Below are positions 50,176 through 61,958 of a stretch of 63,870 nt of DNA, piece by piece. The notes beneath the pieces are model-generated. The model searched no databases. It was not told the origin of the DNA and saw only the letters and a program-made list of their open reading frames with translations. The first letter of the stretch is position 1; every line of letters starts with the position of its first letter. The position numbers were made by a program, and so were the translations under genes. The stretch comes from an uncultured Campylobacterales bacterium (lineage in GTDB: Bacteria; Campylobacterota; Campylobacteria; Campylobacterales; Sulfurimonadaceae), in contig CAITKP010000010.1 of the NCBI GenBank assembly GCA_903892995.1, positions 1 through 63,870 of the forward strand, written 5' to 3'.

Positions 50176-53100
50176 TGGTATTTCCTTATAAAGTCTGAGA
50201 ATTTTTCGCTGTAAAGATATATGACAGGAGTCGTAAAAAGTGTGAGCATCTGGCTTAATATCAATCCACCAACAATTGAGAGTCCCAGAGGTTGACGAAA
50301 CTCTGAACCATCTCCTATACCAAGTGCTAAAGGTATAGCTGCAAAAAAAGCTGCCATGGTCGTCATCATGATAGGACGAAACCGTTGAAGACTTGCCTCT
50401 AATATCGCATCGCGGGAGCTTAGTTGACGCGTACGTTTTGCTTCTATGGCGAAATCGATCATCATAATAGCATTTTTCTTAACTATCCCTATCAGCAGGA
50501 TAATCCCTATAAATGCTATGATAGTAAACTGAGTATTGCTAAGCATAAGCATCAACAATGCACCTATTCCTGCTGAGGGAAGAGTGGAAAGAATAGTAAG
50601 CGGATGGATATAACTTTCATATAATATCCCAAGCACGATATATACAGCAACAAGTGCAGCAAAAATAAGCAGAGGCTGTGTACTGAGCGAAGATTGGAAT
50701 GCCTGAGCATTCCCCTGAAAACTTCCATGGATAGAGCTTGGTATGCCAAGAGTGGCGATCTCTTTATTTATACTTTGTGTAGCTTCCATCAAAGAAACCC
50801 CAAGCGGAAGATTAAAAGAGATAGTTGCTGCGGCAAACTCTCCTTGATGATTGACCTGCAAAGAGGTATTGGTCTGTTCATAATGGCTAAATGAACTAAA
50901 CGGAATCAAAGAACCGCTTTGTGATCTAATGTAAACATGAGAGAGTATTTCTTGATTTTGAGCATATTTAGGATCTACTTCTAGTACCACGGTGTATTGA
51001 TTGAGCGGATTATAAATGGTTGAGACTACCCGTTGTCCAAACATATCATTGAGTGCATCATCGATCATTTTTACACTCAAACCCAGTCTTGAGACCGTAT
51101 CTCTGTCAATCACTAGTTTGGTTGCCACCCCTTTTATCTGCTGATCACTGCTAACATCGGTCAGTTGATGAAGTCCAAAAAAAACTCTTCTAACCTTTGG
51201 TTCCCATTGTCTCAGCAGTTCCAGATTATCAGAGCTTAAAGTGTATTCATACTGAGCGTTGGACTGTCGTCCTCCTAGCCTTATATCTTGTGCCGGCACT
51301 AAAAAAAGCGTAGCACCGGGGATATGAAAAAGTTTTTTTCTGAGCCGATTCACGACTTCATCGGCAGTTATTTTTCTCTCATCTAGTGATTTGAGCGAAA
51401 TGAACATTCTCGCACTGTTTGTCTGTGAACCGCCTGTGTAGGTGATCACATTCTCAACAGCCGGATCTTTAGCGACAATATTTGCAAGGATCTGGATTTT
51501 TGATTTCATGGCATTGAAAGAGATAGACTGATCAGCACTGATATTTCCCATGATTCTACCCGTATCCTGCTGCGGAAAAAAACCTTTCGGGATGATAATA
51601 TAAAGATAAACATTCAACGCCAAGCCCGCAAAAAAAATCAATAATATAATCTTTGTATGCTCTAAAGCCCAGTGAAGAGAGATCTTATACAGATGTAAAA
51701 AAGAGTTGAACAGCTTTTCACTGAAATGGTAAAGCTTGCCGTGTTGCAGGGTGTTTTCTCTGCGTAAAAGTAACGCACTCATCATCGGTGTGGTGGTCAA
51801 AGATAGAACAAGCGATATCAATACTGCTATGGACAATACAACGGCAAACTCCCGAAATAAACGTCCTACTATTCCACCCATTAGCAAAATAGGAATAAAA
51901 ACGGCTATCAAAGAGAGACTCATGGAGATGACCGTAAAACTCATCTCTTTGCTTCCTACAATTGCGGCTTCATGAGGCGAGAGTCCGTTTTCGATCTTTT
52001 TAGAGACATTTTCCAGAACTACAATCGCATCATCTACGACAAATCCAGTTGCGATGGTCAGTGCCATCAAGGAAAGGTTATCTAAACTATAACCCAGTAG
52101 ATACATCATACCAAAAGTACCAAGGAGCGAAACAGGAACAGCCACGCTTGGTATTAATGCTGCACGCCAATCTCTTAAAAATGTAAATACAACAAGAATG
52201 ACTAGAGCAATAGATATAAGTAACGATATCTCCACTTCATGCAAAGATGCACGTATCGTTGGAGTACGATCCATAGCAATTTTAAGATCGATATCTCTTG
52301 GAATAGATGCGGAGAGTTCTGGTAAAAGTGCTTTGACTCTATCTACAGTAGCGATAATATTAGCATTTGGTTGGCGAAACATCAAAATAACGACTGAGGG
52401 TTTACCGTTTGCAGATCCTGCATTATGCAGATCCTGATTGGAGTCGATAACCATAGCTATATCTTTTAGTTTTATAGGATTACCATTCTTATAAGCAATA
52501 ATAAGCGGTGCATAATCCTTAGCTCTTTTTGCCTGATCGTCTGCTTGTATCTGCCATGTATTTGTATCGTTTTCCAAAGAACCTTTTGGACGGTTTGCAT
52601 TTGAGCTGACAATTGCAGTTCTTAGATCCTCAAAATTTATTCCGTATTGGCTTAAAATTGATGGATTTACCTCTATCCTCACAGCCGGCAAAGAGCTTCC
52701 TCCTACCGTAACTTGACCTATACCGTCAATCTGCGAAAGTTTTTGAGCAAGGATCGTAGAAGCTGCATCATACATCTGTGCTTGAGAAAGTGTATGGGAT
52801 GTTAAAGAGAGGATCATGATCGGAGCATCTGCAGGATTCATCTTTTTGTATGTGGGATTGCTCAGCATCCCCGTTGGAAGCATCGGGAGTGCAGCATTTA
52901 TTGCCGCCTGCACATCTCTTGCCGCTCCGTTAATATCACGATCAAGATCAAATTGCATAGTTATTCTACTGTTACCAAGAGAACTTGTGGAAGTCATCTG
53001 CGTAACTCCCGCTATCCTTCCCAGTGTTCTTTCCAGAGGCGTTGCCATAGTAGAAGCCATAGTTTCAGGGCTTGCTCCTGCGAGGTTTGCACTTATTGAT

Positions 53101-53234
53101 ATTGTCGGAAAATCTACTTGAGGCAGAGGTGATACGGGTAATAGATTAAAAATTAAAATGCCAGAAAGAGCTATACCAATGGTTAAAAGCGTAGTCGCGA
53201 CCCGTCTTACGATAAAAGGAGCGCTGATATTCAC
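50172..53234 (-). CDS. RND efflux transporter subunit, MdtC-like
   Basis: 1020 residues. It starts with [18 protein letters not shown] and the PQVDFPTI block and has the proton-relay segment [15 protein letters not shown] in transmembrane helix 4, with two adjacent Asp residues. Large periplasmic domains and about twelve membrane helices fit the HAE1 RND family. Its neighbour is a second RND protein of the same size, as in MdtB/MdtC heterotrimers. It overlaps both neighbours by 4 bp. Confidence 0.93.
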   Translation of the reverse strand: MNISAPFIVRRVATTLLTIGIALSGILIFNLLPVSPLPQVDFPTISISANLAGASPETMASTMATPLERTLGRIAGVTQMTSTSSLGNSRITMQFDLDRDINGAARDVQAAINAALPMLPTGMLSNPTYKKMNPADAPIMILSLTSHTLSQAQMYDAASTILAQKLSQIDGIGQVTVGGSSLPAVRIEVNPSILSQYGINFEDLRTAIVSSNANRPKGSLENDTNTWQIQADDQAKRAKDYAPLIIAYKNGNPIKLKDIAMVIDSNQDLHNAGSANGKPSVVILMFRQPNANIIATVDRVKALLPELSASIPRDIDLKIAMDRTPTIRASLHEVEISLLISIALVILVVFTFLRDWRAALIPSVAVPVSLLGTFGMMYLLGYSLDNLSLMALTIATGFVVDDAIVVLENVSKKIENGLSPHEAAIVGSKEMSFTVISMSLSLIAVFIPILLMGGIVGRLFREFAVVLSIAVLISLVLSLTTTPMMSALLLRRENTLQHGKLYHFSEKLFNSFLHLYKISLHWALEHTKIILLIFFAGLALNVYLYIIIPKGFFPQQDTGRIMGNISADQSISFNAMKSKIQILANIVAKDPAVENVITYTGGSQTNSARMFISLKSLDERKITADEVVNRLRKKLFHIPGATLFLVPAQDIRLGGRQSNAQYEYTLSSDNLELLRQWEPKVRRVFFGLHQLTDVSSDQQIKGVATKLVIDRDTVSRLGLSVKMIDDALNDMFGQRVVSTIYNPLNQYTVVLEVDPKYAQNQEILSHVYIRSQSGSLIPFSSFSHYEQTNTSLQVNHQGEFAAATISFNLPLGVSLMEATQSINKEIATLGIPSSIHGSFQGNAQAFQSSLSTQPLLIFAALVAVYIVLGILYESYIHPLTILSTLPSAGIGALLMLMLSNTQFTIIAFIGIILLIGIVKKNAIMMIDFAIEAKRTRQLSSRDAILEASLQRFRPIMMTTMAAFFAAIPLALGIGDGSEFRQPLGLSIVGGLILSQMLTLFTTPVIYLYSEKFSDFIRKYQ

Positions 53235-56200
53235 TCAGCACTTCCATCTTTTTTATTGTATTTTTTTGACAATCTGTCAAAAGCCAGATAGATGACAGGT
53301 GTTGTAAAGAGTGTAAGTATCTGACTCATAATAAGTCCGCCGACCATCACCATTCCAAGAGGATTTCTTAGTTCAGATCCTACGCCGCTTCCTACCATGA
53401 GCGGAATGGCTGCACCAAGTGCTGCTAAAGAGGTCATCAAAATAGGTCTAAAGCGTAAAAGACTCGCAGAGAAAATCGCTTCTCTTGGAGATTTACCGTT
53501 TTTTCTTTCCTCTTCAAGAGCAAAATCGATTATCATGATCGCGTTTTTCTTCACAATACCGATCAACAGAACAATTCCTATGATGGCTATGATACCGAAG
53601 TCTTGATGACTCAGCATCAAGATCAGTAAAGCTCCCACGCCGGCTGAGGGAAGGGTAGAGAGGATAGTGAGCGGATGGATATAGCTTTCATACAATACGC
53701 CTAGAACAATATAGACTGTAACAACGGCTGCAAGTATTAAAAATAGTGTACTAGTCAAAGAGTTTTCAAAGGCTGCAGCACTTCCCTGAAATTTTGCCTC
53801 TAAGCTTTTAGGAGGATTCAACTCTTTTTGTACATTATTAATCGCACTGATAGCATCTCCAAGAGAGTAGGGTTCTTTGAGATTAAATGAGATAGTGTTT
53901 GCTGGAAACTGTTCTAGATGATTGATACTCAACGAAGATCTACGCTCTTCAACTTTAGCAATACTGCTTAGAGCGATTTGCGAACCAGTAGAGGACGGCA
54001 CATAGATCGCATTTAAAGAATCGGGAGAAAGTTTGAATTTAGGAGAGACTTCCAGAACTACTCGGTATTGGCTTGTCTGTGTATAGATTGTAGAGATAAG
54101 CCTTTGTCCGAATGCGTCATAAAGCGCATTGTCAATCGCAGCGACACTGACACCAAGACGACTAGCTGTTGCTCTGTTGATATCGATATACGCCTGCAGA
54201 CCATTATCTTGTTTATCATTGGTCACATCCTGTATTTGCGGCAGTGATTTTAATCTTTGGGTGATCTTATCTACCCATATGCCAAGCTCTTTGGAATCTG
54301 CATCCTCTAGAGTGAATTGATATTGGGTCGAACTTACACGATCCTCGATGGTGAAGTCTTGAACCGGTTGCATATATAAAGAGATACCGTAAATACTTGC
54401 CATTCTTTCTTTGAGTCTTGCAATTACCTCCTCCGCACTAACATCTCTTGAATCGTGTGGTATGAGATTGATCATCATTCGACCGCTATTAAGTGTAATA
54501 TTTATGCCATCAACTCCTACGAAGGAACTGACACTCTCAACTGCTGGGTCTTGAAGAATTGCTTCTGCAAGTTCATTTTGCTTCTTTGCCATCGCAGTAT
54601 ATGAAATAGACTGCGGTGCCTGCGTTATACCCTGAATGAGTCCGGTATCTTGCGAAGGAAAGAAGCTTTTTGGGATGAAGATATAAAGCAAAACTGTCAA
54701 GGTCATCGTTACAAAAAAAAGTGAAAGGATCAGCTTCTCTCTATGAAGCACCCATGTCAATGCTTTTGCATAGTAAAAAATAAACCAATCTATAATCTCG
54801 CCCGATTTTTTATATAAATATCCGCCATCTGAATGAGAGGATAGAAGCCGTGCACTCATCATCGGAGTAAGCGTAAGCGAGATAAAACCGGATATCAATA
54901 TGGCAATAGCCAACGTAATAGCAAACTCTCTAAAAAGACGTCCGATCACGTCGCCCATGAAGAGCAAGGGAATAAGCACGGCGATGAGTGAAATAGTAAG
55001 CGAGATGATTGTAAAGCCGATCTGCTTGGAGCCTTTAAGAGCTGCTTCCTTTGGATCTTCTCCATCTTCTATATAACGCATGATATTTTCTATCATCACG
55101 ATAGCATCATCCACAACAAACCCTGTGGCAATAGTAAGAGCCATAAGCGTAAGGTTGTTAAGACTAAACCCAGCAAGGTACATCGCTCCAAAAGTTCCAA
55201 TTAAAGAAAGAGGCACTGCTACGCTAGGAATAATAGTTGCCTTTAGATTTCGCAGAAATAGAAATACAACCAAAACAACCAAAAATACAGCGAATAGCAG
55301 CTCTTTTTTGACATCATCCACAGAAGCTCTAATTGTCGTTGTTCTATCAGTCAGGACTTTTACATGTAAGCTTTCAGGCAAAGATTCTTGAAGTTTTGGA
55401 AGCATTTTTTTAACACGGTCTACAACTTCTATGACATTGGAACCGGGTTGTCTTTGGATATTTATCAGGATAGCTGATTTTGTATCTGCCCAACCACCGA
55501 GCCTGCTGTTTTCTACACTGTCAATTACATCTGCCACATCACTCAGACGGATTGGTCTACCGTTTGTGTACGCGATGATCACATCTTTATACTGGTTAGC
55601 AGAGTGAAGCTGATCATTCGCATCTATCGTCGAAGCGTTGAGCGTGCCGTCAAAACTACCTTTTGGTTCATTGACATTGGCGTTTTGAATAGCGGTTTTA
55701 AGCGTCTCCATAGAGATACCATAAGATGCAAGTGCTGTGGGATTCACCTGTACTCTCACAGCAGGCCGTCCTCCTCCGCTCAGGCTTACAAGTCCTACAC
55801 CTGAGAGTTGAGATATCTTTTGGGCGATTCTTGTATCCACAAGGTTTTGCACATCTCTTAAAGGCAGAGTATCAGAACTTACCGCGATTGTAAGCACTGG
55901 AGTATCGGCGGGATTAATCTTGTTATAAACTGGAGGTGTTGGCAGGTCGCTTGGCAGAAGTGCCTGAGCTGAGTTGATGGCTGCTTGCACCTCTTGTTCC
56001 GCAACATCTAATGAAATATCCAGATTAAACTGCAGCGTGATAACGGATGCTCCGCCTGAACTTGTTGAAAGCATCTGGTTGAGTCCAGGCATCTGTCCTA
56101 ACTGCTTTTCCAAAGGTGCCGTAACAGATGACGTTATCACATCTGGACTTGCACCAGGATAGAAAGTGACCACTTCAATAGTAGGATAATCTACTTGGGG

Positions 56201-56311
56201 CAAAGCAGAAAGTGGTAGGAACTTATAACCGATAAGTCCGGAGATAAGAAGTGCTAGCATCACCAAAGAGGTGGCTATAGGTCGGATAATAAAAATGCGC
56301 GATGGATTCAC
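53231..56311 (-). CDS. RND efflux transporter subunit, MdtB-like
   Basis: 1026 residues, homologous to the next gene throughout. [35 protein letters not shown] and [15 protein letters not shown] are the family blocks. Paired RND proteins in one operon suggest an MdtBC-like mixed trimer. In E. coli that pump exports bile salts, novobiocin and metal-related compounds; the substrate here is not known. It overlaps the adaptor gene by 1 bp and the second RND gene by 4 bp. Confidence 0.93.
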   Translation of the reverse strand: MNPSRIFIIRPIATSLVMLALLISGLIGYKFLPLSALPQVDYPTIEVVTFYPGASPDVITSSVTAPLEKQLGQMPGLNQMLSTSSGGASVITLQFNLDISLDVAEQEVQAAINSAQALLPSDLPTPPVYNKINPADTPVLTIAVSSDTLPLRDVQNLVDTRIAQKISQLSGVGLVSLSGGGRPAVRVQVNPTALASYGISMETLKTAIQNANVNEPKGSFDGTLNASTIDANDQLHSANQYKDVIIAYTNGRPIRLSDVADVIDSVENSRLGGWADTKSAILINIQRQPGSNVIEVVDRVKKMLPKLQESLPESLHVKVLTDRTTTIRASVDDVKKELLFAVFLVVLVVFLFLRNLKATIIPSVAVPLSLIGTFGAMYLAGFSLNNLTLMALTIATGFVVDDAIVMIENIMRYIEDGEDPKEAALKGSKQIGFTIISLTISLIAVLIPLLFMGDVIGRLFREFAITLAIAILISGFISLTLTPMMSARLLSSHSDGGYLYKKSGEIIDWFIFYYAKALTWVLHREKLILSLFFVTMTLTVLLYIFIPKSFFPSQDTGLIQGITQAPQSISYTAMAKKQNELAEAILQDPAVESVSSFVGVDGINITLNSGRMMINLIPHDSRDVSAEEVIARLKERMASIYGISLYMQPVQDFTIEDRVSSTQYQFTLEDADSKELGIWVDKITQRLKSLPQIQDVTNDKQDNGLQAYIDINRATASRLGVSVAAIDNALYDAFGQRLISTIYTQTSQYRVVLEVSPKFKLSPDSLNAIYVPSSTGSQIALSSIAKVEERRSSLSINHLEQFPANTISFNLKEPYSLGDAISAINNVQKELNPPKSLEAKFQGSAAAFENSLTSTLFLILAAVVTVYIVLGVLYESYIHPLTILSTLPSAGVGALLILMLSHQDFGIIAIIGIVLLIGIVKKNAIMIIDFALEEERKNGKSPREAIFSASLLRFRPILMTSLAALGAAIPLMVGSGVGSELRNPLGMVMVGGLIMSQILTLFTTPVIYLAFDRLSKKYNKKDGSAE

Positions 56312-57510
56312 TACAGCTCTTTTTTAAATTCATGCTTGCGTTTGCCACCGACAGCATTTTTTTGCACGGGGATCACTTTTACTCCATCTTTTAGTCTATC
56401 AAGTCCATCTATGACGATCGTCTCCCCTGCTGTCAGTCCATCTTTTATAACAGTCATTCCGTCTTGTGCATAGGAGCTTTTTACATTTCTTACATGTACG
56501 CTCTTATTTGTATCCATCACATAGACAAAATTACCTTTTACTCCAGTTTGAATTGCTGCCTGAGGGATAGTGATAGCGTCATGTAGGGTTTGGATCAAAA
56601 GATGAATATTCACGAACTGATTTGGAAAGAGTGTCATATCTTTATTGGTAAATTCAGCTCTGAGTTTCAAGGTACCTGTTGCAGTATCAATCTGATTATC
56701 TACGCTCACAAGCAAACCGCTTTGAAGTTTTACAATATCCTCTTTATCATAGGCATCAACGATCAGCTTTTGACCTTTTTGATATTTTTGTATAAAACTG
56801 CCGATATCCGATTGCGGTACCGTAAAAAGGGCCGTAATAGGTTCTAGTGATGTAATTGTGACAATACCGTTTTGATCACTTGGATGAATCATATTCCCCT
56901 GATCTACAAGACGTAATCCCGCTCTACCATTAATCGGTGATCTTATCGTACAGTATGAGAGCTGGAGCTTCGCATTTTTTACTGCGGCTTGATCCACTTT
57001 GATGGTTCCTTCATACTGATGTAAAAGAGCTTTTTGAGTATCGTAAACCTGTGTTGAAATGGAATTTTGTTTTTTGAGATCCTCATATCTTTGCATATCG
57101 ATCTTTGCATTTTCTAAAAGAGCCTGATCTTTTCCAAGTTGTCCTTGTGTTTGTTCCAGACTTACTTCAAAAGGGCGGGGATCTACTAATGCCAGTTTAT
57201 CTCCTGCTTTGACATAGGTTCCTTCTTTAAAAAATATCTTGACAAGCTGCCCGTCTACTAGAGTTTTAACATTAATGGTAGTCGTTGGTATGATAGTTCC
57301 AAGTGCTTTAATAGAAACATTAAGATCATTTGTCTTTACAAGAGCTATAACAACACTTTGAGGCTTATCGGAATGTTTCTTTTTTGCATCGGTAGAACGC
57401 TCTTTTTTGATACTTGTAAAATAATAGACAGAAATACTTACTACACCCAACAAAATGACGATAAGAAGGGTCGCAAACCCTTTTGAAAAATTTCCCTCTA
57501 CTCGAATCAT
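56311..57510 (-). CDS. RND periplasmic adaptor (membrane fusion protein, MdtA-like)
   Basis: 399 residues with an N-terminal membrane helix ([20 protein letters not shown]), a biotinyl-lipoyl-like part ([20 protein letters not shown] and DPRPFEV), a helical hairpin near 100-160 and beta-barrel parts ([14 protein letters not shown]). It links inner and outer membrane components. First gene of the pump operon. No regulator gene is adjacent. Confidence 0.93.
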   Translation of the reverse strand: MIRVEGNFSKGFATLLIVILLGVVSISVYYFTSIKKERSTDAKKKHSDKPQSVVIALVKTNDLNVSIKALGTIIPTTTINVKTLVDGQLVKIFFKEGTYVKAGDKLALVDPRPFEVSLEQTQGQLGKDQALLENAKIDMQRYEDLKKQNSISTQVYDTQKALLHQYEGTIKVDQAAVKNAKLQLSYCTIRSPINGRAGLRLVDQGNMIHPSDQNGIVTITSLEPITALFTVPQSDIGSFIQKYQKGQKLIVDAYDKEDIVKLQSGLLVSVDNQIDTATGTLKLRAEFTNKDMTLFPNQFVNIHLLIQTLHDAITIPQAAIQTGVKGNFVYVMDTNKSVHVRNVKSSYAQDGMTVIKDGLTAGETIVIDGLDRLKDGVKVIPVQKNAVGGKRKHEFKKEL

Positions 57511-57942
57511 ATAAACACCTAATAAAATTTATAGAATATTATATATTGTATTTAAAAATAAAATGCAAATGGGAATATTACTATGAGTGATACTTTTTGA
57601 AGATATACGAGACAAAGCAACTATAGAAAATATGATGGCCAATATCTCATAAGGCATATCTATATCATACGATATTGAAAGTAATAAAATAAAAATTGGA
57701 GCAAGTGCCAGCATAGCAATAAATCCCGAGAATAGGAATGGTAGTAATATTCTATTACATTTTGAAGATGGGAAGTGTACCGTATGGAAAACAAAGATTG
57801 TGATTTATATGAAATACGATTTTAAGTAAACTTTAAAACTTATAAGAAGAAAAATATGCAAAACTCAAATTGACAAATGAATTATAAAAGTGATATACGA
57901 AGCTAAGTGAAGCGAATATGATCTCGGCAGTTGAGGGGATTT
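57511..57942. other. Gap between the pump operon and 57943
   Basis: A minus-strand 61-codon hydrophobic ORF (57529-57714: MLALAPIFILLLSISYDID...) could be a tiny membrane protein or the tail of a lost permease; the frame is open further upstream and has no ribosome site at its ATG. Otherwise I see only AT-rich sequence and the promoter region of 57943. Confidence 0.3.
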
Positions 57943-58440
57943 ATGAAAAAAGTCTTATCAAAAATTGCTTTATCTGCATTAGCACTTACAGCTTTACAAA
58001 GTGATGTATTTGCAATAGCATATACGCAAGTAGATTCATATCGTGTTGATACACAAGCTTATGCTGCAGTGGGGTTATATTTTGGAAATGGAACTCTTGT
58101 TCCATATGGTTTAGTAGGTGCTCGTAGAACTACAGTTGATACAGATAATATTATCAAAGGTGCAGATGCATCTCTTCGTATCAATTTCAAAAATAGTAGT
58201 GTAGCTGTAGATAGCACACGTTTATCTTGGTTATACGGAAATCGTAACCTTTATGCAAATACGGGTGTTGGTTATTCATTTGACTCAAAAGCTTGGTTGG
58301 GTACATTAGCAGCTGAGGGTGATTATTATAGAGTAGGTTCTGATTATCTCTTTACTACTGAAAAATTCAGTCCATATATTGAAGCTGTGACAATTGGAAA
58401 GCCTAATGAAGTTAAAAAGCAAGTAATACAACCTCAATAA
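57943..58440 (+). CDS. Secreted protein with outer-membrane beta-barrel-like repeats
   Basis: 165 residues with a signal peptide (MKKVLSKIALSALALTALQSDVFA). The mature part has alternating aromatic/Gly patterns (AAVGLYFGNGTLVPYGLVGA, WLYGNRNLYANTGVGY), as in small beta-barrels, but it is short. GTTGAGGGGATTT precedes the ATG at 57943. The function is unknown. Confidence 0.65.
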   Translation: MKKVLSKIALSALALTALQSDVFAIAYTQVDSYRVDTQAYAAVGLYFGNGTLVPYGLVGARRTTVDTDNIIKGADASLRINFKNSSVAVDSTRLSWLYGNRNLYANTGVGYSFDSKAWLGTLAAEGDYYRVGSDYLFTTEKFSPYIEAVTIGKPNEVKKQVIQPQ

Positions 58441-58454
58441 GAACATTTTATGCA

Positions 58455-58478
58455 CTAAGCCACATTTTTGTGGCTTAG
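58455..58478 (+). terminator. Intrinsic terminator of 57943-58440
   Basis: CTAAGCCACA-TTTT-TGTGGCTTAG is a perfect 10-bp stem with a four-base loop, 14 bp after the stop codon. A weak T-rich tract follows some bases later. Confidence 0.75.
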
Positions 58479-58747
58479 AAGTTAAAAATACTTTTTTCAC
58501 AAACTTCTACTCCGTACCATCTTCAAATCCATGAAATTCTCGTCAGCCATATCAAATATAAAAATTACTCCCTATGTAAGCCTTACATCTATGTTAAAGC
58601 AAAATAAAAATATCTTTAAAATACCTAACATTACAGATCATTTTGTTTTTCAGAGCAACTTTGAGATACTCATAATGCCTTATAAAAACTTTTGGCTTAA
58701 GTTATAAAGAGATACCTCTAAACGCCTAAAAGTGATCATACGTCGTT

Positions 58748-58864
58748 CATAAATACAAATCTATTACAATTGCGGTTTTAAGTGGTTTGGTCCTTTTTTC
58801 TTCAAATGCTAGTGCAGATGAAAATTTGGAAAAAAGAACTTCAGTTTTAGGAATTCAAAAATAA
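58748..58864 (+). pseudogene. Remnant of a secreted protein gene, signal peptide only
   Basis: The frame reads HKYKSITIAVLSGLVLFSSN-ASADENLEKR and stops after 38 residues. It looks like a signal peptide and the start of a mature protein, but there is no ATG or ribosome site in frame. The rest of 58479-58952 shows nothing clear. Confidence 0.4.
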
Positions 58865-58952
58865 GACAATAAATATTCCAGCACTTCTTAAGTAGCAGCG
58901 CTATGATTACTATCTGATTGCGTGCGATGAGAGAGTCTTCATTAATTGTAAA

Positions 58953-59471
58953 CTAAAAAAACAACAAAAATCCATTAAAAAAATACACAAGACCTACTGA
59001 ACCGCTTACAATACCTATATACCAAATATATGGTTTTTTTAATAGCCCTGAGACTGAAGATAACAAAATAGTTATTTGTAAAAAGATGATTGCATAGCCA
59101 AAGTTCTTTGCATGTATCTGCGCTTGATCTCTTGCATTTTCTAGTTCTTGAGCCTTATTTTTTATATTGGTCTTTTCTGTTTCATATTTTTTGATTTTTA
59201 TTTTATAATCTTGAAGCTTCTTATTCAAGTTCTGTGAATTTTGATCTTCTATTTGCATCTCTATTTTTTCTGATTGCAAAGTATAGAGATCCGCTTTAAT
59301 CGCTTTTGCTTGGTAGTGTGCCCATTCATCTGAGGCTTTAGATTGACTCATAATAGACTGTGTGGAGTAGGAGCCACCTTTGAAAGTTGCTAAAGTTGCA
59401 CATACAGCAAAGATAACAGTTGAAAGTGCTAAATAGCTTAACCACGCCTCTTTTTTTTCTTCTTCTGCCAT
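58953..59471 (-). CDS. DUF4337 family membrane protein
   Basis: 172 residues. An N-terminal membrane helix (WLSYLALSTVIFAVCATLATF) is followed by QSIMSQSKASDEWAHYQAKA, the signature of DUF4337, a long coiled-coil (residues 65-115) and two C-terminal membrane helices. The role is unknown. Confidence 0.8.
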   Translation of the reverse strand: MAEEEKKEAWLSYLALSTVIFAVCATLATFKGGSYSTQSIMSQSKASDEWAHYQAKAIKADLYTLQSEKIEMQIEDQNSQNLNKKLQDYKIKIKKYETEKTNIKNKAQELENARDQAQIHAKNFGYAIIFLQITILLSSVSGLLKKPYIWYIGIVSGSVGLVYFFNGFLLFF

Positions 59472-59797
59472 CGATTGCTCTTTATTCTTTAAATTTTTGG
59501 GATTTTACTCTCCCTAAATTGAAACTAAGATGAATTTTGATGATAGAAAATTGGTTTTAATGTGGGCGGCATCAATTTCTGGACAAGTAGGCTATTTTTG
59601 CAGAATATATCACCGAAATAAGAAATGGATATAGTTACTCCTTTTTCTGAGAATAGTTAAGAATTTGTATTAGGTCAAATGGAAAATCCAGGAGACATTT
59701 CATGATAGGATGGTTTTATAGGTAGAAGGATTGTTAATCACTGATTTACGAAGTAGAAGTATTATTCCTACAAAATGAAATATAAAGGATATAAACA
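59472..59797. other. Gene-free stretch
   Basis: I see no gene, repeat or clear promoter here beyond AT-rich sequence and a TATAAAGGATATAAACA ribosome/promoter region just before 59798. Confidence 0.4.
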
Positions 59798-60583
59798 ATG
59801 AAGCTAGTAGAAAAACTATTTTTACTTTTATTTATAACAATTACGATGGGTTTTGCTGAGCCAAATGTACATCAGATATTTAACACTATGGAATCTGGTC
59901 ATTTAGATGAAGCTCATAATATGATTCAAGAGGTCTTAAAAGCACATCCAAACAGTGCAAAAGCACACTACGTGGATGCAGAAATATTAGTACGTCTAGG
60001 GAACAAACAAGCTGCACAAAGTGAGCTTGCAATTGCTCAGCAACTTTCACCTAATCTTTCCTTTGCAAAACCTGATGCTGTAGCTGCACTTGAGGCCCGT
60101 ATTCAGGGTGGCAATGTTGTTGTCAATCAAGTTGTACCAGTAAAAAAACATGAGGATTTTCCTTGGATGATGTTAATACTTACAGTGGGTACACTCATTT
60201 TAATTATACTTATTTGGCGCTCGATCTTTACACGAAAACAAAATAGTTATGCGAATGCTCCTGCATACAACAATATGGGAACTTCAGGGCAGGGATATCC
60301 AAATAATAGTATGTACAACAATAATCAAGGATATTCTCAAGGTAGCGGTCTTGGAAGTAATATCATGAGTGGTCTGGCAACGGGCGCAGCAGCCGGTGTT
60401 GGTATGGTCGCAGCCGAAGAAGTGATGCATCATTTTATGGATCGTAATGATTCTGCACCAACTCAGTCTTTTGATCATAATATTCCATCAAGTGGTATGG
60501 ATGATAATGATTTTGGTATTAATGACAGTTCGTCGTGGGATGATGGCGACACTTCTGATAGTAATGATGACACTTCTTGGTAA
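59798..60583 (+). CDS. TPR-like membrane protein with Gly/Asn-rich region and acidic tail
   Basis: 261 residues. A signal peptide (MKLVEKLFLLLFITITMGFA) precedes a TPR-like part (GHLDEAHNMIQEVLKAHPNS and AHYVDAEILVRLGNKQAA), then a membrane helix (WMMLILTVGTLILIILIW), an Asn/Gly/Tyr-rich linker, a small Gly/Ala segment (GLATGAAAGVGMVAAEEVMH) and an Asp/Ser-rich tail ending DTSW. The linker and AAEEVMHHF part recall YtfJ/DUF-type envelope proteins, but the family is not certain. Confidence 0.65.
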   Translation: MKLVEKLFLLLFITITMGFAEPNVHQIFNTMESGHLDEAHNMIQEVLKAHPNSAKAHYVDAEILVRLGNKQAAQSELAIAQQLSPNLSFAKPDAVAALEARIQGGNVVVNQVVPVKKHEDFPWMMLILTVGTLILIILIWRSIFTRKQNSYANAPAYNNMGTSGQGYPNNSMYNNNQGYSQGSGLGSNIMSGLATGAAAGVGMVAAEEVMHHFMDRNDSAPTQSFDHNIPSSGMDDNDFGINDSSSWDDGDTSDSNDDTSW

Positions 60584-60614
60584 TTGAAAAAAATCGACAG
60601 ACCACTTTTTGTGC

Positions 60615-60646
60615 GTAAAATACCACCTCGCGGTGGCATCCATCCC
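60615..60646 (+). repeat. Short repeat, copy 2
   Basis: GTAAAATACCACCTCGCGGTGGCATCCATCCC-type sequence (quoted in parts: ACCACCTCGCGGTGG forms a small hairpin) matches the reverse complement of 48717-48749. It lies 30 bp after 59798-60583, so it may act as part of a terminator. Confidence 0.4.
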
Positions 60647-60730
60647 TTACGTGCATCATAATTTTGTATTTTTTTAGATTCCAAGCACCTTTTGAGGATA
60701 GGCCCAATCCTCTAAAGTTGGGAAGTTCAC

Positions 60731-61171
60731 TTAATCCATTTGTATAAAATGAATAAAACTTTTTGCTATATATGTATATCTTAAGTCATCTGATATAAAA
60801 TCTATCGCTTTACTATTTTGTTTAACAGCAGCAAGAGTGACATCTTTATCATTTCGTAACGAATCGCTTACATGTTCTAATACCATTCCGTTTTGACTTA
60901 AAATTTCAATAATGAATTCTTTATCATTTTGTAATTCTTTTGCAGCATATTTTAATGCCCATCCATCATTAATTATTGCTATTTTTGCTATTTCTTTGTC
61001 TGCTTTCAATCTTTTACAAGCATACCTAAAAGAATATCCATTTTGTCTTACAGCGACAAGAACAATCTCTTTGTCATCTTTGAATTCATCAGATACATAT
61101 TCTAACTCTAGCCCATTTGTATTAACTGCACTTAAAGCAATCGCTTTTGTTAAATATTTAATATTACTCAT
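60731..61171 (-). CDS. DUF4116 repeat protein
   Basis: 146 residues composed of about four copies of a helical repeat with the pattern DKEIVLVAVRQNGYSFRYAC / LKADKEIAKIAIINDGWALK / NDKEFIIEILSQNGMVLEHV / NDKDVTLAAVKQNSKAIDFI. This is DUF4116, a repeat of unknown function often found in mobile or symbiosis-related regions. No signal peptide. Confidence 0.85.
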   Translation of the reverse strand: MSNIKYLTKAIALSAVNTNGLELEYVSDEFKDDKEIVLVAVRQNGYSFRYACKRLKADKEIAKIAIINDGWALKYAAKELQNDKEFIIEILSQNGMVLEHVSDSLRNDKDVTLAAVKQNSKAIDFISDDLRYTYIAKSFIHFIQMD

Positions 61172-61316
61172 TTAATTCCTTTAAAATTAGATTTTACGAA
61201 GGTACGAAACACTGCTCCACAAAACCTATCCAACCCTACTTACAATTAAGTTTGGTTGGTGTTTATTTACTGGTTCAACGATGCTGGGTACCAAACCATT
61301 TTTGGCAAGTAGAGCC

Positions 61317-61364
61317 GTCATCCCCGCAGTCGTGAATTCCCGCAGAGCTTGCGGTTGGAATGAC
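61317..61364. repeat. GTCATcCCCGC...GGAATGAC palindromic repeat
   Basis: GTCATCCCCGCAG at one end and GCGGTTGGAATGAC at the other form an imperfect inverted repeat of about 48 bp. Its outer GTCAT/ATGAC ends recall widespread REP/MITE-like elements. Its last 4 bases overlap the terminal repeat of the IS3 fragment. Confidence 0.45.
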
Positions 61365-61728
61365 CTCAATTTTATAGACACTTATTTATTCAGTTAACAC
61401 CTAATAATTTGTCAACATTTTGATTATACCTTTTTTCAAATTTATTTGGTGATATATAGCCCAAATAACTATGTCGTCTTTTTGGATTGTAGAACATCTC
61501 TATATATTCAAATATTTTAGATGCTGCGACCTCTCTTGTTAAAAATACTTGCTTTCTGACAAGCTCTTTTTTAAGAGTTTTGAAAAAGCTTTCTGTCACT
61601 GCATTATCATAGCAATTGTTATGTCTACTCATACTAAGGATGATGTTGTGATGTTTTGCAAATATTTTATACTCATAGGAGTTGTATTGGCTTCCTTGAT
61701 CTGAATGAAGAGTAACTTGTGACTCCAA
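61361..61728 (-). mobile_element. IS3-type element, right-end fragment with OrfB C-terminus
   Basis: The minus-strand ORF 61390-61728 encodes the end of an IS3-family integrase-type transposase: LHSDQGSQY (second Asp), SRHNNCYDNAVTESFFKTLK (Glu of DDE), FYNPKRRHSYLGYISP. The first Asp region is missing. The terminal repeat is TGACCTCAATTTTATAGACA at 61361-61380, which matches the left repeat at 39966-39985. Upstream (61729-61958) no complete transposase gene remains. Confidence 0.85.
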
Positions 61729-61958
61729 TTTCTCGACTTAACTTTCCACATAAAACCTAGCTCTTTTTTGGTGTAAGTTCCAATAACAGCGATAATCTGC
61801 TACCCTCATTTATGATCGAAATTATATTAAAATTATGCCTACTTTGAAACACAGAATCAAGGAATAAAATAGGTATATTTTTCTCTTTATCAGCAAAGCT
61901 GATGCTCCTTATATCCCCGCCCCGTGCAACGAAGGTTTACGGAGCGGGTGCTAAAAAA

